Positions 26,134-35,991 are shown, counted from the first letter of the stretch. The stretch is 64,000 bases of DNA from DYRG01 sp041161065 (GCA_041161065.1 JBEAVE010000030.1:1-64000), one strand, 5' to 3'. Numbers and translations: made by a program. Notes: generated by a model from the letters alone, not told the origin.

Positions 26134-28242
26134 ATGTCCGATTTGACGCGCCCCCTTTGGCAAATCGGTTTTGCCATGTTATTTAGTGCTCATGTTATGG
26201 CTGAAAATATTAGCGTTTCTGGCACAACATTATCCAATATCAATATTTATCCCGATGCTTCACCTATTCAGATTTCTAAAACCATAGAAACAAATAACGC
26301 TTTTATTAAAGAAACTTACGTGTTAGTACGTTTGAAAGATGGCACAGTTCTTCAAAAAACACCCGATGGTTTTATTCCATTTCAATCCTTACAAACACTG
26401 AGCAACTTGAATCTTCCCGTTTCAAATGGACAGATTAATTTTGAAATCGCTAAAGGTAATTTTTTTAATGTATTAGATTATCCCATTACCGTTTATGTCG
26501 GTTATTTGGATAGCAATGATCAATTAAATTACGGTGCATTCTCCATTACAACAGAGTTTCAACCCTTAACGCAATGGAATGAAACGGCGGTAAGAAAAGT
26601 CTTACATACTTTTGCGTTTGGTGGTTTTACAACCGACGAGCAAATTAAAATCTGGGCACAAATGTCTCCAGAGCAAGCCATCAAAGAAATACTCACTTTT
26701 GAAACGGTGAATGAAAAGGTTTCTCCACCAGATAATACGATTGCACCAACCGATAAAACATTGAAAGGGTTAAGTTCGTTTTGGCAATCTCAAGAAACTA
26801 CAAATCCCATTCAAAGCACAGGTCGTTCTGCATTTGATTTCAAAAACCGTTACGGTGCAGAAACAACTTGGCGGCAAGCGGTTAATTTAAGAGGATTAAA
26901 TCCGATCCGTCAAAAAATAGGTTTTTGGGAAACCAATTACCATTTAACCACCAATTTAGGTGCCGAAGTGGGCGTTAATAATTATCAAATTGCGCGTTTG
27001 TATGATGATATTTTGAACGATTTATCCGCGAACAAACCTTATCAAAATGTTATTTCAACGGCTGCGTTATCTGCCGCTGTTGCAACCCAATTTAATCATC
27101 GCCGCAATGTTTATGATAATGTTAGTTTAGTTTTTAGAGGAAATGAAGATTTTGCTCGAGAATATTATCAGATTTTCTTTGGCATTTTAGGTCATTATAA
27201 TCCACTTTATCACGAAGAAATTACCATCAAAAATACTGCGCAGGCTTTAACGGATATGCCCGTTAATTCAAAAGATGGACATTTAGATGAAGTCGTTACT
27301 TTTGGAGAGCAACAGCACCATCTTGCTCCCTTGGAAATGTTAGGTGTTTCTTTTGAAGGATCAACCGCTGAACAAAAAATTAAACGCCTTTCTCAATACG
27401 CAATCAATCATGATGAAAGTAATGCGAATTTACCGATTTTAATTGTGCGCGGTTTGGCTGATGAAAATTTAGATGATGCAAAAACCAAAGTGCTTCAAGG
27501 AAGTTGGGCGGCAATGCGTGAGAAAAACTTACTAACATTTTTGAGAAACTATGCGATTTCTACGATATTTCACGATCCGTCGCGCGTCAAATATCATTCT
27601 CCAGTGGAACGGTATTTCTTAACCTTAAATCAACTTACCTTAAATAGTGAGGAAAGTTATCGTGATTTGTACCATTTGAACGGTTATGAATTGGAAAATA
27701 CCCGAGTTTTTCGTCCTTTGCATGATGTGTTTGGCGGGCAAACAGGAATAGAAGCCTCTGATAATGCTAGCATTTTTGAAACGGTCTATAATCGAAGCGT
27801 CGAACGGGCGAACATAAATGCGCAAACGTCGTTGGAAGAAAACGGACAAACCGTGTGGACAAAAAATTGGGGTGCAGTCATTCCTAAAAATGCGAGTGGA
27901 AATTATGTGGTTAAAGAAGTTGCAGAATGGTTGTGGCAACGTTTTATGGCAGATGGTTTGAAATCATTTGAAATATTAGAACGTTTTCATTTGTATGCAC
28001 TACTTTTTCAGGGTAAAGATGCCGCATATCTTATTGATCCTCAAAATCTTAATCGAGTGTTTAGTGCAAATGAAATTCAAACTGATGCTGACTTACAAAC
28101 TGCATTTCAAAATTGGAGCAACGGTCTAATGAATTTGGGAGGAACTGATTCGGCAGATCGGAGAACGGCAAATCAAAATGTGGGTTTGGCGGTAAATTTT
28201 TTGGCAGCGATTCCTTATAGTTTTGCCCAACAAGGACAATAA
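26134..28242 (+). CDS. DUF1800-family exported protein
   Basis: A 702-residue protein with an N-terminal signal peptide (residues 1-23, ending SAHVMA). The body matches the DUF1800 family: VRKVLHTFAFGGFTTDEQIKIWAQMSPEQAIKEIL near residue 145, and NEDFAREYYQIFFGILGHYN, a FARE-type motif typical of the family. DUF1800 proteins are almost always encoded next to a DUF1501 protein, as here (3 bp gap). Function unknown; both are predicted to leave the cytoplasm. I start at the ATG behind AAGGAGAA; the upstream frame to 26026 lacks a ribosome site and would mask the signal peptide. Confidence 0.82.
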   Translation: MSDLTRPLWQIGFAMLFSAHVMAENISVSGTTLSNINIYPDASPIQISKTIETNNAFIKETYVLVRLKDGTVLQKTPDGFIPFQSLQTLSNLNLPVSNGQINFEIAKGNFFNVLDYPITVYVGYLDSNDQLNYGAFSITTEFQPLTQWNETAVRKVLHTFAFGGFTTDEQIKIWAQMSPEQAIKEILTFETVNEKVSPPDNTIAPTDKTLKGLSSFWQSQETTNPIQSTGRSAFDFKNRYGAETTWRQAVNLRGLNPIRQKIGFWETNYHLTTNLGAEVGVNNYQIARLYDDILNDLSANKPYQNVISTAALSAAVATQFNHRRNVYDNVSLVFRGNEDFAREYYQIFFGILGHYNPLYHEEITIKNTAQALTDMPVNSKDGHLDEVVTFGEQQHHLAPLEMLGVSFEGSTAEQKIKRLSQYAINHDESNANLPILIVRGLADENLDDAKTKVLQGSWAAMREKNLLTFLRNYAISTIFHDPSRVKYHSPVERYFLTLNQLTLNSEESYRDLYHLNGYELENTRVFRPLHDVFGGQTGIEASDNASIFETVYNRSVERANINAQTSLEENGQTVWTKNWGAVIPKNASGNYVVKEVAEWLWQRFMADGLKSFEILERFHLYALLFQGKDAAYLIDPQNLNRVFSANEIQTDADLQTAFQNWSNGLMNLGGTDSADRRTANQNVGLAVNFLAAIPYSFAQQGQ

Positions 28243-28245
28243 ATC

Positions 28246-29760
28246 ATGAAAAGACGCGATTTTCTTAAATTATCTGCGGGTAGTCTTTTTTTAAATGCTG
28301 GAATTTCTTCATTTTTTTCGCAAACTGCTCAAGCAGAAAATATACAATTACCGACTGGATTTCCAACCAGCATTCCAAAGATTTTAATTAACGTTACTTT
28401 AGATGGCGGACCTGATTTACGACATTTGATGCCACCAAAATATGATTCAAATCCAAATAGTTATGGATATTTGTATTGGAAATATCGCGCAAATGCCCAC
28501 GCGATTGCTCAACATGAAACTGCTTATCAAGCGCGTTGGGAAAATGATTTTTTGAAGCCTTCTAAGAAATTAGCACCCGCTGGCAAAGAATTTGGCATTT
28601 TGAACAATTCTCAATGGTTATTCGATCAATGGGAAAGTGGCAATTTAGCGATTATAAACAATGCGTTAGGCTCAAATAGTCGTGATCACGCACATTCATT
28701 GCTGGTTTTAGAACAAGGCAATCGAAACGCCAGTCCGCATGATTTGGATCGGGCGGGTTGGGGTGGACGATTGGCGGCGGCAATTCAATCAAAACTTCAA
28801 TCAGATCAATCGACTATTGTTTCGCGGATTGCTTCTTTAACGCCAGAAGTTCGACGTTTTTCGTATTGTCCGCACCCAACTGATCCGCGTAAGCATTTGA
28901 ATAATCTGGTAATTGATTGTCATAATTTGCGCGAAATGGGTTTGTATGATCCAGCGGCAATCAATGCGAATGCTAGCGTGACGGGGTTATCGTCGATTAT
29001 GAGTCGGTCGCTCAAGGCTTATTATGCGGCGAAACGCGACGAAATTGATAAAAATTCGCCTTATTTCAAATTTATTCAACATGAGCAGGATTTACGCAAC
29101 TTTGGCGAATTGATTCGTGCGCGGTTAATTGGAGCAAATCCTGAAAGTCCATTGATTTCTACTCCCCCTGTTTTACGCGCTTTAGTTGATGAACAGTACG
29201 CTCAACAAAACAATTTACCAACCATTAATAGCAATGGCTTTGGTGAACAAATTATGAATTTATACGATGCGTTGGCATGTCAGGATATTTTAAATTTTAG
29301 AGTGGTTTCAATGGCTTATCGGGGTTGGGATAGTCATAAAAACCAGAAACGTTATATCGAACAGCGGTTTTATGATTTATTTGGCGATAAAGGCGCAATT
29401 TCGACACTTTATAGTTTGTTGCCGTCGAGTATTACCGATCAATTTGTATGGGTATTTTCGGGAGAATTCGGTCGCCAACTCAAAGCCAACGGTGACAACG
29501 GCACGGATCACGGTCGCGGCAATTCAGTTTTAGTCGTTGGAAAGGCGGTAAGTGGCGGATTATACGGAGATTTATTTTCGCAAGCCGAACTCGACCGCAT
29601 CGAAACCCGCAGCCCCGACATTATCGGTCAAACCGCGATTGAACGCATTTTTGCAACCGTCTGTGAAATCATCGAACCTAACACGGGAAATGTCGTTTTT
29701 TCTAATGTTGATGCAATGCCTTTAGAAACCAACGTTGCTCCACAATTGTTTTTAGCTTAA
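28246..29760 (+). CDS. DUF1501-family protein with Tat signal
   Basis: A 504-residue protein beginning MKRRDFLKLSAGSLFLNAG, a twin-arginine signal, so it is exported folded. The DUF1501 family is related to alkaline-phosphatase/sulfatase folds. FSGEFGRQLKANGDNGTDHGRGNSVLVVG in the C-terminal part (about 405-440) matches the family's EFGR...DH.. metal-site motif. Paired with the DUF1800 gene, and probably acting with it. No substrate is known. Confidence 0.85.
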   Translation: MKRRDFLKLSAGSLFLNAGISSFFSQTAQAENIQLPTGFPTSIPKILINVTLDGGPDLRHLMPPKYDSNPNSYGYLYWKYRANAHAIAQHETAYQARWENDFLKPSKKLAPAGKEFGILNNSQWLFDQWESGNLAIINNALGSNSRDHAHSLLVLEQGNRNASPHDLDRAGWGGRLAAAIQSKLQSDQSTIVSRIASLTPEVRRFSYCPHPTDPRKHLNNLVIDCHNLREMGLYDPAAINANASVTGLSSIMSRSLKAYYAAKRDEIDKNSPYFKFIQHEQDLRNFGELIRARLIGANPESPLISTPPVLRALVDEQYAQQNNLPTINSNGFGEQIMNLYDALACQDILNFRVVSMAYRGWDSHKNQKRYIEQRFYDLFGDKGAISTLYSLLPSSITDQFVWVFSGEFGRQLKANGDNGTDHGRGNSVLVVGKAVSGGLYGDLFSQAELDRIETRSPDIIGQTAIERIFATVCEIIEPNTGNVVFSNVDAMPLETNVAPQLFLA

Positions 29761-29781
29761 TTATAAAGAAGAGAACCCATT

Positions 29782-31353
29782 ATGCGTATTTTATTTCTTT
29801 TAGCTTTTCTTTTAAGTGTTGAAACCCAAGCAGCAGTGCAAGTTACCGCTAATTCAAATGCGGCAGTTTTAGTTCAAAAATTACTTAATGATCCAACCGC
29901 TTGCACAACGGGATCAAGTGTTTCAAATTGCACTTATTCGGGTGCATCGGAAGCAGCGGGTTTGTTTAGTAATGGTAAAACCAGTGGATTTGATTTAGAC
30001 GATGGAATTGTTTTGAGCACGGGTAAAATTTCTGATATGCCCGCACAAAACCTTTCTAATGGAAAAACCACTAATTTTAATACCGTTGGCGATACCGATT
30101 TAGAAACCCTTACCATTGGAGGAACGCGCGATGCAGCAACGCTTAGCTTTGATTTTGTGGCACAAGGAGAAATCCTCACCTTTCAATACATTTTTGCGTC
30201 GGAAGAATACAATGAATTTGTGAATTCTGAATTCAATGATGTATTTGGTTTCTTTTTGAACAACACCGCAACTCCAAATGTTAAAAATAACATTGGAACA
30301 TTAAACGGTCAAACCGTTTCGATCAATACTGTCAATAAGAGTTCTAATACAACGTATTTTGTGAATAATGATTACAAAGATTTTGAGAATCAAATCGCGC
30401 CTTTTACAACAGAATACGATGGTTTTACGCGCTTAATTCAAGCAAAAAATCCTTTAGTGGCGGGACAAACTTATCATTTGAAATTAGCAATTGCCGACGT
30501 GGGTGATTCAGGGTTTGATTCAGCGATTTTGCTCAAAGGTTTTGCAACCATTCCTCCCATTATTGAAATCTCAGAAAATAACGTAGTTTTAAATAATAGT
30601 TCAACGCTTGATTTTGGAACAACGAGTGAAGGTAATCCCATTACCAAAAATGTAATCATTAAAAACACCGCGACTTCACCGAAAGCTGCCGCTTTAAACA
30701 TAAGTAACGTGGCTTTCCCTGCGGGTTTCAGCACAACAACGACCTTTCCCATTGATATTCCACCCAATGGGCAATTAAGCATTCCTGTGCGTTTTGATGC
30801 GTTGGCGGCGGGGGCGTATCAGGGTATGTTGTTTTTGGGCAATAATAGTCAAAATAATCAAAGCGTTACATTAAATTTAGTGGGAAATGTAACGGGTTTA
30901 ACGCCGCAATTAAGCGTCACAGTCAATAATTTGCCGTTAATTCATGAAGTTAGCTTTATTGATTTTGGTGTAACAACGGTGGGTAGTCGAGTGTCGAAAA
31001 TGCTCACGTTAGCAAACACAGGAAACGCGCCTATCTTGTTGAATATAATTGAAATTCCGCCAAATTTTGATGCGTCGAATATGCCAAGCAATTTAGCGGC
31101 GGGTGCAACGGTAAATGTGCCCATTTATTTCAATTCAAATCAAATCGGTACTTATAATGGGCGCATTACATTAACGAGCAATTCTCCTCAAAGTCCATTA
31201 CGCTTTTTTGTGGGAGGAACGGTAGAGCCCGCGCCCGTTGTTGAAAATAGCACGGCATCTGTTCCTACTTTATCAGAATGGGCGATGATTTTGCTCTCTT
31301 TTCTTTTATTTTTGTTAGGTGCGCGAGAAATAAAGTTGTTCAGGGTTAATTAG
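29782..31353 (+). CDS. Choice-of-anchor L protein with IPTL-CTERM sorting signal
   Basis: A 523-residue secreted protein. A signal peptide (residues 1-17) is followed by a choice-of-anchor L domain (about 20-255, with GFDLDDGIVLSTG and FIFASEEYNEF-type sequence YIFASEEYNEFVNSEFNDVFG). Two Ig-like/ASH-type beta domains follow (about 265-375 and 385-485), and a C-terminal tail VPTLSEWAMILLSFLLFLLGAR, the IPTL-CTERM motif: Pro-Thr-Leu-x-x-Trp, membrane helix, basic end. Such tails are processed by a dedicated exosortase, so the protein is probably surface-displayed or attached to extracellular material. Its end overlaps the convergent hisI gene by 39 bp. Confidence 0.85.
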   Translation: MRILFLLAFLLSVETQAAVQVTANSNAAVLVQKLLNDPTACTTGSSVSNCTYSGASEAAGLFSNGKTSGFDLDDGIVLSTGKISDMPAQNLSNGKTTNFNTVGDTDLETLTIGGTRDAATLSFDFVAQGEILTFQYIFASEEYNEFVNSEFNDVFGFFLNNTATPNVKNNIGTLNGQTVSINTVNKSSNTTYFVNNDYKDFENQIAPFTTEYDGFTRLIQAKNPLVAGQTYHLKLAIADVGDSGFDSAILLKGFATIPPIIEISENNVVLNNSSTLDFGTTSEGNPITKNVIIKNTATSPKAAALNISNVAFPAGFSTTTTFPIDIPPNGQLSIPVRFDALAAGAYQGMLFLGNNSQNNQSVTLNLVGNVTGLTPQLSVTVNNLPLIHEVSFIDFGVTTVGSRVSKMLTLANTGNAPILLNIIEIPPNFDASNMPSNLAAGATVNVPIYFNSNQIGTYNGRITLTSNSPQSPLRFFVGGTVEPAPVVENSTASVPTLSEWAMILLSFLLFLLGAREIKLFRVN

Positions 31354-31761
31354 TGGATCACAAATGATTTCAACCGTGTCGGTTTTGATTTCAAAAAAGA
31401 AACAACTTCGGCGACCCGTATGACACGCGGGTCCCGCTTGATCTACTTTTAATAATAACGTATCCCCATCACAATCCAGAAATGCGCTTTTCAAATGCTG
31501 AACTTGTCCGGATTCTTCACCTTTTCTCCACAGTTTCTTTCGCGATCTTGACCAATAACAAACCCGTTTTGTTTGCAATGTTTCTAACAAAGATTCTTTA
31601 TTTACCCATGCCATCATTAAGACTTCATTAGAATCAAATTGTTGAGCAATGGTGGGCAATAATCCTTCCGAATTAAAAGGTAGTTTCTCTAAAACGTCTT
31701 CCCATTTCAAACAAGTTCCAATCGGAAGTTTCTCAAATTCTTTTAATGATGACATTGCCAT
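31315..31761 (-). CDS. hisI: Phosphoribosyl-AMP cyclohydrolase
   Basis: A 148-residue single-domain HisI, opening the purine ring of PR-AMP in histidine synthesis. Zinc and Mg sites are seen in FLDCDGDTLLL and GPACHTGRRSCFF; NEVLMMAWVNKESL and WSRSRKKLWRKGEESG are family motifs. There is no HisE domain fused. I start at MAMSSLKEF (31761), overlapping the preceding gene by 19 bp; an in-frame extension upstream to 31890 lies wholly inside that gene. Last gene of the recJ-hisC-ispF-nudix operon. Confidence 0.92.
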   Translation of the reverse strand: MAMSSLKEFEKLPIGTCLKWEDVLEKLPFNSEGLLPTIAQQFDSNEVLMMAWVNKESLLETLQTKRVCYWSRSRKKLWRKGEESGQVQHLKSAFLDCDGDTLLLKVDQAGPACHTGRRSCFFFEIKTDTVEIICDPLINPEQLYFSRT

Positions 31762-32678
31762 AATCCTCTGATTGCTGCAATTCCTTGTGCACCGTGCGCC
31801 CATGCAATCGACAAATCTGTTTCTTTCATACCCCCTAACGCATAAATGGGTATTTTGCTTTGGTTTGTGAGTTGAGAAAAGGCAAACCAACCTAAGGCTT
31901 TTTTCTCTGGGTGAGAAAGGGTTTTTTTAACCGGTGACAATAATATAAAATCCGCATCAATTTGATGGGCGTGTTTAATATCGTACAAATGGTGACAAGA
32001 AACCGATAATAATGTGTTCTTATCAACAGGTCTTTTATGATAGAAATGCAGTTTCTCGCTATTTAAGTGTATAATGGGACTACCCAATTGTTTAGCTAAT
32101 TTCAAATCTGTATTTAATGCAACCTTAGTTTGATAAGGTTGGGCTATTTTCAAAATTTTCTCTGCATACTCACAAAACATTTTTCTATCCAACGAATGCG
32201 CTCGAAACTGAATCATTTTAATACCGCTTTCTAATGTTTTTTCTAATTCATACCAGAAATACGAAGTGGGTTCTGGTGTAATAGCAAGAGTTGCAGGTAA
32301 TTTAATAGTCTTTAAGATAGGATAATTTGCATCAGGAAATGAAAAGTTATTTAAATCAGTTGTCCATTGAATTTCTTGCCCTTCTTTTCCAAACGGTTCT
32401 CCAAGCCAATCTTCAACTTTCCAAATATCCAGTAAAATGCGTTTGTTCTCAGAATATTCGTGAAAAATATGAATTAACGGGCGAGCATTTTTGATTTCAA
32501 TGCCTAGCTCTTCAAATAGTTCACGTTTCAAAGCGTCAAATGTTGATTCATTCGTTTCACGCTTTCCCCCCGGAAACTCCCACAAACCCGCGTGAGAAGT
32601 GTGCAACGGGCGTTTTGCTAACAGGATTTCTTCCCGTTTGTTATAAATAGCAGCCGCAACAACGTGCAAGTATTTCAT
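31743..32678 (-). CDS. Nudix hydrolase fused to a ThiE/TenI-like domain
   Basis: A 311-residue fusion. The N-terminal MutT-type domain carries the Nudix box (GGKRETNESTFDALKRELFEELG, residues about 38-60), which would hydrolyse oxidised nucleotides such as 8-oxo-dGTP. The C-terminal half is a TIM barrel of the thiamine-phosphate synthase/TenI type (FILLSPVKKTLSHPEKKALGW, YALGGMKETDL, GAQGIAAIRG). The fusion is known in many gammaproteobacteria; the role of the second domain is unproven. The start overlaps the ispF stop by 4 bp. Confidence 0.88.
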   Translation of the reverse strand: MKYLHVVAAAIYNKREEILLAKRPLHTSHAGLWEFPGGKRETNESTFDALKRELFEELGIEIKNARPLIHIFHEYSENKRILLDIWKVEDWLGEPFGKEGQEIQWTTDLNNFSFPDANYPILKTIKLPATLAITPEPTSYFWYELEKTLESGIKMIQFRAHSLDRKMFCEYAEKILKIAQPYQTKVALNTDLKLAKQLGSPIIHLNSEKLHFYHKRPVDKNTLLSVSCHHLYDIKHAHQIDADFILLSPVKKTLSHPEKKALGWFAFSQLTNQSKIPIYALGGMKETDLSIAWAHGAQGIAAIRGLWQCHH

Positions 32679-33151
32679 AACGGCATCGCAGAAATAATTA
32701 CAAATGCTTGGATTCCTTCGCCACAACCAAATGCTGTCAAACTTTCGCCTGTCGTTGCAGTAATGCCTATTTGAGAAACCGATAAATTGAGCAACTGCGC
32801 AAGATTTTCTTTCATTTTAGAAATCATCGGCGTTATTTTTGGCTTTTGGCATTCAATACTAATGGAAACATGAGTTAATTGGTGATGTGTGAGATATTTC
32901 AAGGCTTCTTTCAAATACATACTGCTATCAGAAATCCCTTCCTTCAAACACAAATCATCACTTATTTTGCCCAAAATATTCACGCCAGAAATCCCTGAAA
33001 TCGCATTGGTAATCGCGTGCAAAATAACATCTGCATCGCTATTGCCTAATAAGGGTGTTTCTCCCTCAAATTCAACACCCGCTAAAATCAGTTTCTTTTG
33101 CGTATTTCCAATATCAAAACGATGACTATCCTGCCCAATTGCTGCGATCAT
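32675..33151 (-). CDS. ispF: Divergent 2-C-methyl-D-erythritol 2,4-cyclodiphosphate synthase (IspF-like)
   Basis: A 158-residue protein of the IspF family, which cyclises CDP-methylerythritol phosphate in isoprenoid synthesis. Zinc ligand positions are kept (D and H in GQDSHRF, H in VILHAITNA). But several usual motifs differ: the usual HSDxD is GNSDADV, the D-I-G-x-x-F-P-D motif is replaced by NILGKISDD, and the usual TTTEKLG.TGRGEG is TATTGESLTAFGCGEG. It may be a functional sub-type or a paralogue with altered role. Start MIAAIGQDSHRF overlaps the hisC stop by 4 bp. Confidence 0.82.
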   Translation of the reverse strand: MIAAIGQDSHRFDIGNTQKKLILAGVEFEGETPLLGNSDADVILHAITNAISGISGVNILGKISDDLCLKEGISDSSMYLKEALKYLTHHQLTHVSISIECQKPKITPMISKMKENLAQLLNLSVSQIGITATTGESLTAFGCGEGIQAFVIISAMPL

Positions 33152-34251
33152 TGTAAAACCTTTTCTAATGCTTGAATACAACGGTTGTTTTCTTCTGACA
33201 AACCGATACTAATTCTCAAAAAAGTGGGCATTCCGTAATTTCCGATGGGGCGAACAATTACACCTTCTTTAAGGAGTTTTTGATAGATTTCAACACCATT
33301 TTTCTTAACATCTACTGAAATAAAATTACCCGCCGATGCAATATAATTCAAACCCATTTTTTTGAAAGCATTTTCAAACTGTTTCATACCTTCTTGATTT
33401 AAGAAAAAGGCTTGTTTCAAATGCGCGTCATCAGCTAAAGCAATTTCAGCCGCTTTGAGTGCAAAACTATTCACATTAAAAGGTTGTCGAACCCGATTTA
33501 ATAAATCGGCAATTTGAGGATTTGAAATACTATAACCTACCCGCAAACTCGCTAATCCATAGGCTTTTGAAAATGTCCGTGTAATAATAAGATTCGGGTA
33601 TTTTTCTAACCATTCTACACTATTCGGATAATCAACATTTTCTATATATTCATTATAGGCTTCATCTAAAACCACCACAATATTATTAGAAACCCGATTT
33701 AGAAATGTTTGTAAATCAGTTTTATTTAACCAAGTGCCGGTTGGATTATTCGGATTTGCAATAAAAATAACGCGCGTTTTTGGGGTAATTTGTTTTAACA
33801 TTTCCTCCAAATCATGACCCCAATCTTTTGCGGGAACAATTTGCATTTCTGCCCCGATCGCTTGTGTTACAATAGGATACACTGCAAAAGCGTATTGAGA
33901 AAACATAACTGCCAGTTCAGTTGTTACAAATGCGCGGGCGATAAGTTCTAATAAATCATTTGAGCCATTTCCTAAGGTAATCATATCTGAAGAAATATGA
34001 TATTTAGAAGCCAATTTTTTCTTTAAGTTAAAACCACTTCCATCGGGATATAGTGCAATATTTTGTGGTGTACAAAATTCTTTTAAGGCTTGTAATACCT
34101 TTGGAGAAGGTCCGAGCGGGTTTTCATTAGACGCTAATTTAATGATATTTTGAATGCCTAATTCGCGTTCAAGTTCCTCAATTGGTTTGCCCGCTTGATA
34201 GGGTTGTAATTGTTGAACACCTTTAGTGGCAAGAGATAAGAAATCGCACAT
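33148..34251 (-). CDS. hisC: Histidinol-phosphate aminotransferase
   Basis: A 367-residue fold-type I PLP aminotransferase. HisC features: KLASNENPLGPSP near the N-terminus, NPNNPTGT, VLDEAYNEYIE, and TRTFSKAYGLASLRVGY with the PLP lysine. It catalyses the transamination of imidazole acetol phosphate to histidinol phosphate. It lies 12 bp after recJ and overlaps ispF by ATGA. HisC-like enzymes can also use aromatic substrates, but the presence of hisI in the same operon favours histidine. Confidence 0.93.
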   Translation of the reverse strand: MCDFLSLATKGVQQLQPYQAGKPIEELERELGIQNIIKLASNENPLGPSPKVLQALKEFCTPQNIALYPDGSGFNLKKKLASKYHISSDMITLGNGSNDLLELIARAFVTTELAVMFSQYAFAVYPIVTQAIGAEMQIVPAKDWGHDLEEMLKQITPKTRVIFIANPNNPTGTWLNKTDLQTFLNRVSNNIVVVLDEAYNEYIENVDYPNSVEWLEKYPNLIITRTFSKAYGLASLRVGYSISNPQIADLLNRVRQPFNVNSFALKAAEIALADDAHLKQAFFLNQEGMKQFENAFKKMGLNYIASAGNFISVDVKKNGVEIYQKLLKEGVIVRPIGNYGMPTFLRISIGLSEENNRCIQALEKVLQ

Positions 34252-34263
34252 TTATTTGTATCC

Positions 34264-35991
34264 TTATAAACAGGTTTCAATGTATTCCGTTTTCAAACGG
34301 AGAACGGTATTTCCTCGTTGGGCGTAGAAATCCAAACGATAAGCCAAGTTCAAATAGTCCGTTTCTAAAGGACAATCCGTTTCTGTTGTATTATATGCAA
34401 CGGCTTCAATCGTGGCTTGACTATTTTCAGGTTGTAATAGTAATTTCAAATGTTGTTCACCCATTTTTGTTCGGCGCAATAATCGAAATTTTCCATCAAA
34501 TAAAGGCTCTGGAAAACCTTGTCCCCATGCGGCACTTGTTTTCAATAAAGTGGCTAATTCGACATTAAAATCTTGATCGGTCAAATTCCCATCACTATGA
34601 ATAATACCTTGCAGTTGTTCTTCTGCATATTGACAAAGGATTTTCTCAAATATAGATTGAAACAATTCAAAATCTTTTTCCAATAATGTTAAACCCGCCG
34701 CCATGGCGTGTCCACCAAACCCTAATATTAAATCAGGATATTGCGCATTTATTTCAGTTAAAACATTACGAATGTTGATGTCTTCAATGGAACGCGCCGA
34801 CCCTTTAATTTGTTCAGGTGTTTCTATGTTGGGGGCAAACAAAATAACCGGACGATGCAATCGATCTTTAATTCGCCCCGCTAAAGGTCCTAAAATACCC
34901 GCGTGCCAATGATGTTGATATAAACAAATCCCGCGAGGAATTTGAGCCTCTTGCTCTAATTTTTGTAACAGTTGTAATGCTTCGGTTTGCATTTCTGCTT
35001 GAACTGTTTTTCTTTCTTTGTTGAATTGATCTAATAATCGAGCTTGCTGAGTTGCGCTGTTCAAATTGTCATTTAGCAAGCACTCAATTCCATATCCCAT
35101 ATTATCCATTCTTCCAGCGGCGTTCAAACGAGGCGCAAGACTAAATGCAATATCGCTGGTTGCAATCTGTAGTTGATTTAATTTTGAAATATTAATTAAC
35201 GCTTGAATTCCAATTGAACATTGTCCACTTCGAATGCGCGCTAATCCCTGAGAAACTAAAATGCGGTTGTTATAATCTAATGGAACAACATCTGCAACCG
35301 TTCCTAAGGCGACTAAATCGAGCAACTGTGCTAGATTTGGTTCGGGGAGTTGTTTGCGTTCAAACCATTTCAATTGGCGCAATTTTGCTCTCAATGCCAT
35401 TAACACATAAAACATAACGCCCACGCCCGCAAGGTTTTTGCTGGGAAAATGGTCGCCAAATTGGTTGGGATTGACGATGGCATCGGCATCGGGAAGGATT
35501 TCGCTGGGGAGGTGGTGGTCGGTGATGATGACTTTTATGCCGAGAGATTTTGCGTGGCGAACGCCATCGATATCGGCGATTCCGCTGTCGACTGTGACGA
35601 GCAAATCGGGCTGCCAACGCGCGGCAATGTCCACCAGTGCGGGGGTTAAGCCATAGCCGTGCAGGAAGCGGTCGGGCACAACATAACCGATTTGCGCCGC
35701 CCCCATCGCGCTTAAACCCCGAATCGCCACCGCACACGCCGTCGCGCCGTCCGCATCGTAATCCGCCGCAATCATAATTCGTCGTTCATGACAAATCGCA
35801 TTAATCAATAAATTCACTGCGTTATCGATGTCGCGGAGTTGTTCAAACGGGGCGAGTTGTTGCAAACGATAATCTAATTGCTGATCAGAAACCACGTCTC
35901 GGGCGGCAAAAACGCGCCGTAAAACAGGATGTAACTGGTTGGACAACGCCACTTGAGAGGGCACCGCGCGCCGCCGAATAATTTTACGCAA
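34264..35991 (-). CDS. recJ: Single-stranded-DNA exonuclease RecJ
   Basis: A 575-residue 5'-3' ssDNA exonuclease of the DHH family, used in recombination and mismatch repair. Mn-binding motifs are visible: AADYDADGATA, VTVDSGIADIDG, ITDHHLP (DHH) and LNAAGRMDNMGYG. The DHHA1 motif GFGGHAMAAGLTL lies near residue 420-435, and an OB domain follows. Full length. First gene of the minus-strand operon; upstream lies a MITE copy. Confidence 0.96.
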   Translation of the reverse strand: MRKIIRRRAVPSQVALSNQLHPVLRRVFAARDVVSDQQLDYRLQQLAPFEQLRDIDNAVNLLINAICHERRIMIAADYDADGATACAVAIRGLSAMGAAQIGYVVPDRFLHGYGLTPALVDIAARWQPDLLVTVDSGIADIDGVRHAKSLGIKVIITDHHLPSEILPDADAIVNPNQFGDHFPSKNLAGVGVMFYVLMALRAKLRQLKWFERKQLPEPNLAQLLDLVALGTVADVVPLDYNNRILVSQGLARIRSGQCSIGIQALINISKLNQLQIATSDIAFSLAPRLNAAGRMDNMGYGIECLLNDNLNSATQQARLLDQFNKERKTVQAEMQTEALQLLQKLEQEAQIPRGICLYQHHWHAGILGPLAGRIKDRLHRPVILFAPNIETPEQIKGSARSIEDINIRNVLTEINAQYPDLILGFGGHAMAAGLTLLEKDFELFQSIFEKILCQYAEEQLQGIIHSDGNLTDQDFNVELATLLKTSAAWGQGFPEPLFDGKFRLLRRTKMGEQHLKLLLQPENSQATIEAVAYNTTETDCPLETDYLNLAYRLDFYAQRGNTVLRLKTEYIETCL

